From contig CAMWHN010000137.1 in the NCBI GenBank assembly GCA_947174085.1, positions 1 through 6,082 of the forward strand: DNA of 6,082 nucleotides, written 5' to 3'. This document shows positions 1 through 6,066 of the stretch, in pieces. The notes beneath the pieces were generated by a model that was not told the DNA's origin, ran no database searches, and saw nothing but the letters and a program-made list of their open reading frames with translations. The translations under genes and the position numbers were made by a program. Positions within the stretch are counted from its first letter, which is position 1. Each line of letters starts with the position of its first letter. This DNA comes from an uncultured Ruminococcus sp. (lineage in GTDB: Bacteria; Bacillota; Clostridia; Oscillospirales; Ruminococcaceae).

Positions 1-102
1 GCTGAGGGCATAAGCAAGGATATGGTAGCCGTAATTTCAGAGAATTTTCAAAATCCGGTTGCAGATTACTTAAAAAAGTATTATAATTATAAACACAAGT
101 GA
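1..102 (+). CDS. C-terminal end of an unidentified protein (partial)
   Basis: Frame 1 is open from the first base of the window to a TGA at 100-102 and encodes the last 33 residues of a protein that starts outside the window. The tail is mixed hydrophilic and ends in a Tyr/Lys-rich stretch (KKYYNYKHK), so it is probably cytoplasmic. The next gene follows after 10 bases and its ribosome-binding site directly abuts this stop codon. This gene is therefore very likely co-transcribed with the FHA-SEDS-PBP genes, and the operon promoter lies upstream of the window. I do not recognise the family from so short a fragment. Confidence 0.6.
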   Translation, partial: AEGISKDMVAVISENFQNPVADYLKKYYNYKHK

Positions 103-107
103 GGTGA
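101..107 (+). promoter_or_regulatory. Ribosome-binding site of the FHA-domain gene
   Basis: GAGGTGA sits 5 bases before the ATG at 113. It contains a GTG (104-106) that is in frame with the gene and could be mistaken for the start codon. Because this GTG is part of the Shine-Dalgarno itself, the ATG at 113 is preferred. Confidence 0.7.
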
Positions 108-112
108 ATCAA

Positions 113-577
113 ATGCCAAAATTATCAGAATTATGGGAAATGCTGTCTTCCTTACAAGTATCTGATTTAGTACTTTGTGGCGTATCAGTCGTAATACTGG
201 ATTTATTTGCAATTTCTATTATACTAGCCACAAGACGAGAAAGCAAATTGTGTCAGAAACGTTGGCAAAAAGTCAGTTCTGGATTAGAATTATGTCAGGA
301 TAATAAGCATTTTCCACTAGAAGCAGATGAAATTTTACTAGGTCGGCATATTTCAGCAGATATTAAATTAACGGATAGTGCTGTATCAAGATACCATGCC
401 GTCATGACAGTAACAGGAGGTGTATGGAGTATTACAGATTTAGATGCCAAAAGCGGAACTTATGTAAATGACAAACGGATTAAACAGAAAAAACTTGCTG
501 TTGGTGATTGCATTCAGTTAGGCAATACAAAATTATATCTTGTGAAACGTCCTGCGCAATCACAATCTAAAAAATAA
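113..577 (+). CDS. Membrane-anchored FHA-domain protein
   Basis: This 154-residue protein has one transmembrane helix (about residues 18-39) followed by a basic stretch (RRESK..QKRWQK). By the positive-inside rule this places the C-terminal part in the cytoplasm. Residues about 70-145 form a forkhead-associated (FHA) domain, a phosphothreonine-binding module: G77-R78 in LLGRH, then DIKL, then S92-R93-x-H95 in VSRYHA, then ITDL, then SGTYVN at 114-119. The usual Asn of the NGT loop is Ser114 here. The ATG at 113 is chosen over an in-frame GTG at 104 that lies inside the ribosome-binding site. The gene ends 18 bases before the SEDS gene. FHA proteins next to rodA and pbpA are known from actinobacteria (fhaB), where they link Ser/Thr kinase signalling to cell-wall growth. 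A similar adaptor role is inferred here; its phosphorylated partner is unknown. Confidence 0.9.
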   Translation: MPKLSELWEMLSSLQVSDLVLCGVSVVILDLFAISIILATRRESKLCQKRWQKVSSGLELCQDNKHFPLEADEILLGRHISADIKLTDSAVSRYHAVMTVTGGVWSITDLDAKSGTYVNDKRIKQKKLAVGDCIQLGNTKLYLVKRPAQSQSKK

Positions 578-584
578 GGAGTGA
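576..584 (+). promoter_or_regulatory. Ribosome-binding site of the SEDS gene
   Basis: AAGGAGTGA overlaps the stop codon of the FHA gene. The in-frame GTG at 581-583 lies inside this motif and cannot be served by it, so the first usable start is the ATG at 596. The spacing of 11-14 bases is on the long side. Confidence 0.6.
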
Positions 585-595
585 TTTTTAATTTT

Positions 596-1897
596 ATGTA
601 TCAAAATAAATTATCTTATGCAAGTTCTGTAATATTATTATTTTTAACCCATATTTCCATGCTTGCTGTTGTTTTCATTCGAGGCAGTGTAACAGGGGTA
701 TTTGATTTTATCAAATTAACTGGAGCTGTATTGGCTTTAGATATCGGCTATTTATTAATTACGCTATATTACAAGCAAATGACATATACACTGGATTTTA
801 TGCTATTAGGCTTATTAAATATCAGCTTCATTTTTCAATCCTGTTTCGGAGCAATTCATTTATCTAGTAAGCATTTAATTTCTTGTATTCTATGTCTTGC
901 AAGCTGTGAAGCAGGATTTTTGCTGACTCGCAATCATGAATGGATTAGAAAACAAAAAAAATATATTTATATTATTATTTTTTTATTATTTTTATCCATT
1001 ATATTTTTGACAGATAATCAAAAAAAATGGATTACATTCGGCGAAATATTTTCTATTCAGCCGTCAGAATTTATAAAGCCTTGTTTTATACTCGTTTGTT
1101 CGGCATCTATCGTAGAATTACACAAGAAATTAAGAATTTTATTTTTCTATGTTTCTAAAGATACATTAGTATTATCTATTATTACAGTATTTATATTTGC
1201 GCTCCAATGGTGGTGTCATGATTTAGGAAGTTTACCAACATTTGCATTAATTTTTTTCTGTTCATTAATTTGCCGGTTATGCTATCCAAAAGCAAAAATT
1301 TCTAAAAAATTTATAATTATCTCCTGTGTGATTGGCATTATTTTATTAATTACAGCATGGAAATTCGCTCCAGAATATGTCCAAAAGCGTTTACATGTCG
1401 ACATTTGGGCAGACCGTTATGGAGACGGTTATCAGCAATGTGAAGCATTAATTGGCATTGCAAAAGGCGGTTGGCTCGGTGTTGGCGCAGGCAATGGCAA
1501 TTTATGCAATATATTTGCCTATGATTCTGATATTGTATTTGCGACTATTTGTGAAGAATGGGGGCTATTATATGCAATATTAACAATTTTATTAATTTTA
1601 ATTATGCTTATGACAGTTTTAATGAATCCGCCAAAAAATTATTATCATGCGACTATGACCGCCGGTGTAACGGCAACATTTTTAGCACAAATGGCATTAA
1701 ATATTTTTGGTTCATGTAATTTAATTCCGTTTACAGGCGTAACACTGCCATTTATTTCACAAGGCGGTAGCTCTATGATAACATGTGGTTTTTTAGTCGG
1801 CATGTTAAAAGCCGGACAATCGCCGTTATTTCATCATGAAGCCATAAAATATAAAAAAAATAAGCAACATAAGCAACTTAGGAGCGTGAACACATGA
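596..1897 (+). CDS. FtsW/RodA/SpoVE-family (SEDS) peptidoglycan glycosyltransferase
   Basis: This 433-residue polytopic membrane protein has about ten or more hydrophobic helices and a basic cytoplasmic tail. SEDS proteins polymerise lipid II into glycan strands at the outer face of the membrane and work with a class B PBP. Family hallmarks appear in order (numbering from the ATG at 596): QPSEF at 155-159, DLGS at 209-212, WADRYGDGYQ at about 271-280, GGWLGVGAGNG at about 291-301, FATICEEWG at 315-323 and TGVTLPFISQGGSS at 380-393. Asp273 lines up with the catalytic Asp of RodA (D255 in Thermus, D262 in E. coli). The family's usual SYGG is SQGG. The TGVTLPF loop resembles RodA more than FtsW, but I cannot separate RodA, FtsW and SpoVE by eye. 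The stop overlaps the PBP start by 4 bases (ATGA), implying translational coupling and a matched stoichiometry. An annotation starting at the GTG 581 would add five residues. Confidence 0.93.
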   Translation: MYQNKLSYASSVILLFLTHISMLAVVFIRGSVTGVFDFIKLTGAVLALDIGYLLITLYYKQMTYTLDFMLLGLLNISFIFQSCFGAIHLSSKHLISCILCLASCEAGFLLTRNHEWIRKQKKYIYIIIFLLFLSIIFLTDNQKKWITFGEIFSIQPSEFIKPCFILVCSASIVELHKKLRILFFYVSKDTLVLSIITVFIFALQWWCHDLGSLPTFALIFFCSLICRLCYPKAKISKKFIIISCVIGIILLITAWKFAPEYVQKRLHVDIWADRYGDGYQQCEALIGIAKGGWLGVGAGNGNLCNIFAYDSDIVFATICEEWGLLYAILTILLILIMLMTVLMNPPKNYYHATMTAGVTATFLAQMALNIFGSCNLIPFTGVTLPFISQGGSSMITCGFLVGMLKAGQSPLFHHEAIKYKKNKQHKQLRSVNT

Positions 1898-3267
1898 AAA
1901 GTATTCACAGAGTACAGCATTTAATTAGCATAATGCTATTAATATTTCTAGGCATATTGGGATTTTTAATATATAAACTCCAGAAAGAAGCTAGTTTTTA
2001 TATTTCAAATGCATCTAAAATTACACTTGGCTATGTATATGACAGAAATGGTGATATATTATTTGACCAGAATGCAAATGCACAAGTTTATGGTTCTGAT
2101 TATTTTTTAGATATTGGTAATTTAATTGGCGATGATTCTAATCAAATGCGTAATACGCTTGTTGCACAGAATATTGGCACACTTGCTAATTTTAGTTTTA
2201 TGCTCGGCGAACAGGAAAACGGACAATCTGCGATTTACTGCACACTTGACCATAAAATTAATCAAAAAGTATATCAGGCATTTGGTTCTAAAAACGGTTG
2301 TGCAGTTGCTTATAATTATATAACTGGTGAAATTTATGTTTGTTTGAGTAAGCCCAGTGTGAATATTTTAAATCATTACGAAGATTTAGATACACTGGAA
2401 AATGGCAGTTTACTTTGTAAAGTATTTTATCCGACTGTTCCCGCATCTACACAAAAAATTGTAACTAGTATTGTTGCTTTAGAAACTATGGGCTATGATA
2501 ATTTAATACAGAAAAGATTTAACTGCACAGGTGTTTATATTAATTTAAGCAATACGGAAATTAAATGTCATAGACTTGCTGGACATGGAGAACAAAATAT
2601 TATAGAAGCATTTGCTAATAGCTGTAACCCATTTTTTGCACAACTCGTAGAAGATGAGGAAATGCCTTTAGAAGATATAAAAAATATCTATGAAAAAATG
2701 GGATTTTGTATTAATCAACAGGGAACACAGAAATATCTTGAAATAGACGGCTTATCAGCATTTACAGCGTCTACTACACTCACAGATAAAACAGATTTTA
2801 ATACACAATGGGGCTGTATGGGACAGGGAGAAACGCTTGTTAGTCCATTACAGTTAATGCTTTGGCAAAGTGCCATTGCAACGCAATCAGGTAAAACAAC
2901 AATGCCATATTTTATTAATTATATTACTAAAGTCAATGGTGAAATAACTTCTCAAGCACAGACTTCTTATAGCAATCAAATGTTTTCAGAAACAACAGCG
3001 AGTTATATGCGTGAAATTATGCTTGACAATGGCAGAAAAAATTATATAGATTTATTATCTGGCTATGATGTCGGTGTCAAAAGCGGTACGGCACAAGTCG
3101 AAAACGGTGCAAAAGAAAATTCTTTACTAGTTGGCTTTGTAGATGATATAAATTTTCCTGTTGCGTTCTGTATTGAAATTGATGACAGAGTTGCAGGCGA
3201 AGTCAGCACTTCTGATATTACAAAAGTCTTGTTACAAGAATTACATGAGGCTTTAATTTTACAATAA
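1894..3267 (+). CDS. Class B penicillin-binding protein (D,D-transpeptidase), PbpA-like
   Basis: This 457-residue protein has an N-terminal membrane anchor (about residues 9-28), a short N-terminal module (YVYDRNGDILFD at 47-58) and a transpeptidase domain from about 135 to the end, outside the membrane. All three penicillin-binding motifs are present: STQK with nucleophile Ser185 and Lys188, SCN at 243-245, and KSGT at 396-399. The GQGE/VSPLQL segment at 310-320 is also typical. It cross-links glycan strands by D-Ala transfer and is a beta-lactam target. There is no glycosyltransferase domain, and the SEDS gene directly before it supplies that activity. The size is close to that of actinobacterial PbpA (about 490) and smaller than that of most division PBP2/FtsI proteins. 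The C211/C225 pair in the FxCxG...xC region is common in Firmicutes class B PBPs. TTAGGAG lies 9 bases before the ATG. Confidence 0.93.
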   Translation: MKSIHRVQHLISIMLLIFLGILGFLIYKLQKEASFYISNASKITLGYVYDRNGDILFDQNANAQVYGSDYFLDIGNLIGDDSNQMRNTLVAQNIGTLANFSFMLGEQENGQSAIYCTLDHKINQKVYQAFGSKNGCAVAYNYITGEIYVCLSKPSVNILNHYEDLDTLENGSLLCKVFYPTVPASTQKIVTSIVALETMGYDNLIQKRFNCTGVYINLSNTEIKCHRLAGHGEQNIIEAFANSCNPFFAQLVEDEEMPLEDIKNIYEKMGFCINQQGTQKYLEIDGLSAFTASTTLTDKTDFNTQWGCMGQGETLVSPLQLMLWQSAIATQSGKTTMPYFINYITKVNGEITSQAQTSYSNQMFSETTASYMREIMLDNGRKNYIDLLSGYDVGVKSGTAQVENGAKENSLLVGFVDDINFPVAFCIEIDDRVAGEVSTSDITKVLLQELHEALILQ

Positions 3268-3284
3268 TATAATCATATTCATTT

Positions 3285-3327
3285 TTTCCTGTTTCTAAAA
3301 AAAATTTAGAAAACAGGAAATTTTTTT
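3285..3327 (+). terminator. Intrinsic terminator of the FHA-SEDS-PBP operon
   Basis: TTTCCTGTTTCTAAA (3285-3299) pairs with TTTAGAAAACAGGAAA (3305-3320) with a single bulged A, and seven T follow (3321-3327). It lies 18 bases after the PBP stop. This is a strong Rho-independent terminator on the + strand. Confidence 0.88.
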
Positions 3328-3363
3328 AAAAATTCCCATAAATTTTATATACCTCAAACGTAT

Positions 3364-3369
3364 TATAAT
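3364..3369 (+). promoter_or_regulatory. Possible -10 element of the small membrane-protein gene
   Basis: TATAAT matches the sigma-A -10 consensus and lies between the operon terminator and the Shine-Dalgarno at 3398. I find no convincing -35 hexamer 16-18 bases upstream, and in such AT-rich DNA the match may be chance. Confidence 0.3.
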
Positions 3370-3413
3370 AAAAGGCTTATTTTTTTATTATATTTCACTA
3401 GGAGTTTTTTTAC

Positions 3414-3923
3414 TTGAATAAAAATTATAAAATTACTTGTATTGTTTGCATGATAGTAAGTATTATTTTTAGTTTCGCAGGTATTTATATTTTACTAAAA
3501 AGACAAGAAATTTTATGGCAATCCAATTAATATCAAGAATTATTAGCATTTGGTATTTTAGGCTTGATAACAATATTTGAGATGTTAGGAGATTTTTTTG
3601 TCAATATATTATTTCTGGTATTGGGATTTATTTTACTTTGGAATGGCATTGCTGGTTTTACTTGTAGTTTTATTACTATGATTGCATGTAAAATTAGTAC
3701 ACATAAAGCATTATTTATCGCTGAAATTTTAAATTTCATGTTTTTTTTGATATTATTTATTGCCGTTATTATTTTTGAAATTTATTGGTTTCAGGGAAAT
3801 ATTATTAAAATTCTATTATGGCTGATTCCAAATTATATCTTGGGTACTGGTCTGTTAAATGCAATGCCCATTTATTTTTTTAAAATATTACATAAAAAAA
3901 TAAAATTAGTCCAGCAAAATTAA
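3414..3923 (+). pseudogene. Small polytopic membrane protein gene interrupted by an in-frame stop
   Basis: CTAGGAG (3398-3404) sits 9 bases before a TTG at 3414. From there one reading frame runs to TAA at 3921-3923, broken only by TAA at 3528-3530. Without that stop the product would be 169 residues. The first 38 residues form a short Lys/Asn-rich head and one hydrophobic helix (ITCIVCMIVSIIFSFAGIYIL). After the stop the same frame continues at once with YQELLAFGILGLI and about three or four more helices, ending in a basic tail (KILHKKIK). The second half has no clear ribosome-binding site at its possible starts (TTG 3564, ATG 3582). The simplest reading is a nonsense mutation (for example CAA to TAA), so the gene is probably inactive or recently damaged. 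Two separate small proteins, readthrough or a sequencing error remain possible. The family is not recognised. Confidence 0.65.
3564..3923 (+). CDS. Downstream open part of the interrupted membrane-protein gene
   Basis: If translated on its own this part gives about 119 residues from the TTG at 3564, or 113 from the ATG at 3582. It is almost entirely hydrophobic with about three or four transmembrane helices and a C-terminal KILHKKIKLVQQN tail. It has no Shine-Dalgarno at a proper distance, and the frame extends upstream to the stop at 3528. It is therefore better seen as the C-terminal part of the gene starting at 3414; I list it because an ORF-based annotation would report it alone. No known domain is recognised. 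Confidence 0.4.
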   Translation: MITIFEMLGDFFVNILFLVLGFILLWNGIAGFTCSFITMIACKISTHKALFIAEILNFMFFLILFIAVIIFEIYWFQGNIIKILLWLIPNYILGTGLLNAMPIYFFKILHKKIKLVQQN

Positions 3924-3934
3924 TTTACTGGACT
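3893..3934 (-). terminator. Hairpin terminator between convergent genes
   Basis: AGTCCAG (3908-3914) pairs with CTGGACT (3928-3934), with further A/T pairing inside. Read on the - strand the stem is followed by a T-rich tail (complement of 3893-3907), so it should end the transglutaminase-lipoprotein transcript. On the + strand only a weak TTAATTT tract follows, so it may work in both directions but less well there. The stem begins at the last base of the - strand stop codon and its loop contains the + strand stop. Confidence 0.75.
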
Positions 3935-5112
3935 TAATTTATATCAAAAATCAATCTTAAAATATATAAATTTGGGTCTTGCTGATAATTCACAGAACCG
4001 CCTGTTTCTTGAAAAATTTCTGCATTCCAGATATTATTATTAGAAAATAAATCTTGTATACAGGCTTGATAAGCTGTTTCAGTTGCAAACATGATTTCAA
4101 TTTTGCCGTCTGTAACATGTTCCGAAAGCATTTTATCAATTTCTGAAAATTGATAATCTAATAAATAATTATTTTCTCTTACAAAATAATTATTTTCTAA
4201 AGAATTGCATTCTGGTTTAAAAATCTCTTTGCCATCAAGATTTCTGCTCCGGAATAACATTTCATCATTGATTAAAAAATAACCATGCTGAATCCAGTTA
4301 TTATATTCTGTCATAACAGGGTCGTCCCAAGTTACATCAACCCAATAATATTTTTGATTTAATAACACATAATTCCAAGCATGAGGTTCATTTTTAGCCG
4401 TACCAGAACAGATACCGCATGTAATATCTAATGCATTCATGAGTAACTGAAATGCTTGTGCATAGCCTTGACACACAGCTTTGTTATTAATCAAACAGCC
4501 ATAAGCCGTACTCCAAATACCTTTTTCAGATAACAATGCAGAATCAGAATCATATTCTGTATGAATTACTAAATAATCATGTATTTGCAATATTTTTTCA
4601 TAATCAGAAAGATTATTTTCAAGATTTTTAGTAATTTGCTGTATCATAGTATTTAATTCTTCAGACATATTTTTTAATTGCTCTGGTGTATATTGATTCA
4701 TAATTTTAAAATTCACTTCTGAGCAAATTTCATTATATGATAAAGAATAGCGATTAATCCAGAAAATTTCAGGGTTTTTGTGTTCTAAAATATTCATTGC
4801 TTCTGCTAATTCATCTGGATTAATTTTATAATTAAATTTTATCGTCTCATGATATTGTGACAGCTCCAGATATAATTTTTCATATAATATCTGTTCAGAT
4901 TGGGGTATTATTTCTGTGACTGGTTGTGTTATGATTTCAGTTTCTTTATGTGGAAAAGTTGCTTTGGTAGATTTTTGTGTTTCTGTATAAAATTCTGTTG
5001 TAACCGGTTCAGAAGATAATATTTCTGGTTTCACTTCTAATTCTGTCATCATAGAACAACCTGTTAAATTAATTGCCAGTATTAACGCAAGTATGCATAT
5101 TTGTTTCCTCAT
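3934..5112 (-). CDS. Transglutaminase-like lipoprotein (papain-like fold, COG5279 type)
   Basis: This 392-residue protein starts with a lipoprotein signal peptide (MRKQICILALILAINLTGC); Cys19 in LTGC is the expected lipidation site. Residues about 20-75 are a Thr/Glu/Pro-rich linker. A helical region with IHDYLVIHTEYD (177-188) leads into a transglutaminase core with the full catalytic triad: Cys214 in VCQGYA, His244 in HAWN and Asp259 in VDVTWDDP. The GYFLINDEM segment after it is also typical. Such proteins are cell-surface enzymes, usually thought to act as proteases or on peptide crosslinks; the substrate here is unknown, and a wall-related role is only inferred. The frame stays open upstream to a TTG at 5256, but the sigma-A promoter at 5141-5169 lies inside that extension. 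The ATG at 5112, with CTAGGAG 11 bases upstream and followed by a signal peptide, is the true start. Confidence 0.9.
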   Translation of the reverse strand: MRKQICILALILAINLTGCSMMTELEVKPEILSSEPVTTEFYTETQKSTKATFPHKETEIITQPVTEIIPQSEQILYEKLYLELSQYHETIKFNYKINPDELAEAMNILEHKNPEIFWINRYSLSYNEICSEVNFKIMNQYTPEQLKNMSEELNTMIQQITKNLENNLSDYEKILQIHDYLVIHTEYDSDSALLSEKGIWSTAYGCLINNKAVCQGYAQAFQLLMNALDITCGICSGTAKNEPHAWNYVLLNQKYYWVDVTWDDPVMTEYNNWIQHGYFLINDEMLFRSRNLDGKEIFKPECNSLENNYFVRENNYLLDYQFSEIDKMLSEHVTDGKIEIMFATETAYQACIQDLFSNNNIWNAEIFQETGGSVNYQQDPNLYILRLIFDIN

Positions 5113-5140
5113 AAAATTAGATTCTCCTAGTCTTTTTTTT

Positions 5141-5169
5141 ATCATAACACAAAATCTAAATTTTGTCAA
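5141..5169 (-). promoter_or_regulatory. Sigma-A promoter of the transglutaminase-like lipoprotein gene
   Basis: On the - strand TTGACA (5169-5164) is followed after exactly 17 bases by TATGAT (5146-5141), with TG one base before the -10 (extended -10). The -35 is perfect and the -10 has one mismatch. Transcription should begin near 5134, leaving a leader of about 22 bases that carries the Shine-Dalgarno at 5124-5130. Confidence 0.88.
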
Positions 5170-5291
5170 GCCAAACTCAAACATATTCAGACCATATGCA
5201 TGAAAATTCAGTGGAATGAACTTAATTCCTTTGTGATTACTTTCCTGTTTCCACAATTTTATTTTCTGTCTTTCCTACTTGTATAAATTTA

Positions 5292-5325
5292 TCCCTGTTC
5301 TCATTATGAGAGCAGGGAATTTTTT
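5292..5325 (+). terminator. Hairpin with T-tract between the two lipoprotein genes
   Basis: TCCCTGTTCTCA (5292-5303) pairs with TGAGAGCAGGGA (5307-5318) around a 3-base loop, followed by six T (5320-5325) on the + strand. One pair is G-U in + strand RNA but A-C in - strand RNA, and the - strand has only TAAATTT after the stem. As a terminator it is thus stronger on the + strand, although the gene it would serve by position is the - strand lipoprotein ending at 5343. It may act in both directions. Confidence 0.65.
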
Positions 5326-5342
5326 GCAGACAGTTTTTTAAT

Positions 5343-5993
5343 TTATTCTTGTATTTCTTGTTCTTTCTGCGATTTTTTATAATCTTGAACCGTTTGAAAA
5401 GTAGAAGAACATGCTAAAATATTTTGATGGTCTGAATCAAATTCAAATTCCATAAAATAGCAATCTTCTGAATTTTTAGGGTCTTCAATCATCCATGAAG
5501 TCAAGAAAATGCCGTCTGTATGATGACAATACAATTGCAATGCATGATAACCTGCTACTGTGACAATAGAACCAGATAACCCCTCAATTTCTTCTTGTTC
5601 TTCCAAAGCATATCTTCTGTTTTCGGCAAGTACCTGATAAGAAATATCTTCATAATGCCCTAGTGTAATCATATTCACACCTGTTGCATCACAATACTGT
5701 ACCATTCCAGAAAATGTATTTAATACATCTTCTGACTGTACTTCTGTATATCCCAAAGGGATTTGCATATAACCTGTTTCGCTATTGCCAATTGGCTGAA
5801 GTTTTCCGGCATAGACAAAATCTCCTGATTCGTCTGCAATAGCACCTTCTGGTACTTCTGGTTTCGTTGCTTCTTCGGTAGCGTCAACAGACTGATTCTG
5901 ATTCAAAATAGATATATCATTATTATTTTCTACACTGCAACCCGTACAGAATAATAGTATCATTAAAATTGCAAGTTTTAATTTAGATTTCAT
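5343..5993 (-). CDS. Small lipoprotein of unknown function
   Basis: This 216-residue protein starts with a lipoprotein signal peptide (MKSKLKLAILMILLFCTGC). Cys19 in CTGC is the likely lipidation site, with the less common Cys at the -3 position. An acidic, Asn/Glu/Thr-rich linker spans residues 20 to about 55. A globular domain of about 150 residues follows, beginning around GYMQIPLGYTEV, with alternating hydrophobic residues that suggest beta-strands, and ending in a charged tail rich in Gln, Lys and Glu. The pattern loosely recalls PsbP/DUF1795-type small lipoprotein domains, but I cannot support that assignment. CTAGGAG (6007-6013) precedes the ATG with a long 13-base spacer. The protein should be displayed on the outer face of the membrane. 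It is separated from the next lipoprotein gene by 230 bases with a separate promoter, so the two are not an obligate operon. Confidence 0.85.
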   Translation of the reverse strand: MKSKLKLAILMILLFCTGCSVENNNDISILNQNQSVDATEEATKPEVPEGAIADESGDFVYAGKLQPIGNSETGYMQIPLGYTEVQSEDVLNTFSGMVQYCDATGVNMITLGHYEDISYQVLAENRRYALEEQEEIEGLSGSIVTVAGYHALQLYCHHTDGIFLTSWMIEDPKNSEDCYFMEFEFDSDHQNILACSSTFQTVQDYKKSQKEQEIQE

Positions 5994-6037
5994 AATTTTA
6001 ATTTTGCTCCTAGATATTTTAATATTAGCTTTTCTCT

Positions 6038-6066
6038 ATTTTAGCATAAAAACTTTTATTTGTCAA
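6038..6066 (-). promoter_or_regulatory. Sigma-A promoter of the small lipoprotein gene
   Basis: On the - strand TTGACA (6066-6061) is followed after exactly 17 bases by TAAAAT (6043-6038), with TG one base before the -10 (extended -10). Transcription should begin near 6031, giving a leader of about 38 bases. The layout matches the promoter of the neighbouring lipoprotein gene. Confidence 0.87.

Noticed and set aside
2126..2323. 65-codon + strand reading frame inside the PBP gene
   Set aside because: It overlaps the well-supported PBP transpeptidase in another frame, has no clear ribosome-binding site and matches nothing recognisable.
3328..3413. Riboswitch or structured leader before the small membrane-protein gene
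   Set aside because: The 86 bases are almost pure A/T with no convincing stem or known riboswitch core.
3533..3739. 68-codon - strand reading frame opposite the small membrane-protein gene
   Set aside because: It lies antisense to the hydrophobic coding frame and its composition looks like a by-product of that AT-rich sequence; no promoter or Shine-Dalgarno was seen.
5213..5229. GGAAT...ATTCC inverted repeat upstream of the lipoprotein promoter as an operator
   Set aside because: The arms are only 5 bases, the site lies over 40 bases upstream of the -35, and such repeats are expected by chance in this composition.
5241..5250. TTTCCTGTTT, also present in the terminator stem at 3285-3294, as a dispersed repeat
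   Set aside because: It is ten low-complexity bases with no paired arm at the second site; a chance match is likely.
5113..5256. 48-residue N-terminal extension of the transglutaminase-like lipoprotein
   Set aside because: The extension contains the sigma-A promoter and would bury the signal peptide; the ATG at 5112 has a Shine-Dalgarno and a classical lipoprotein leader.
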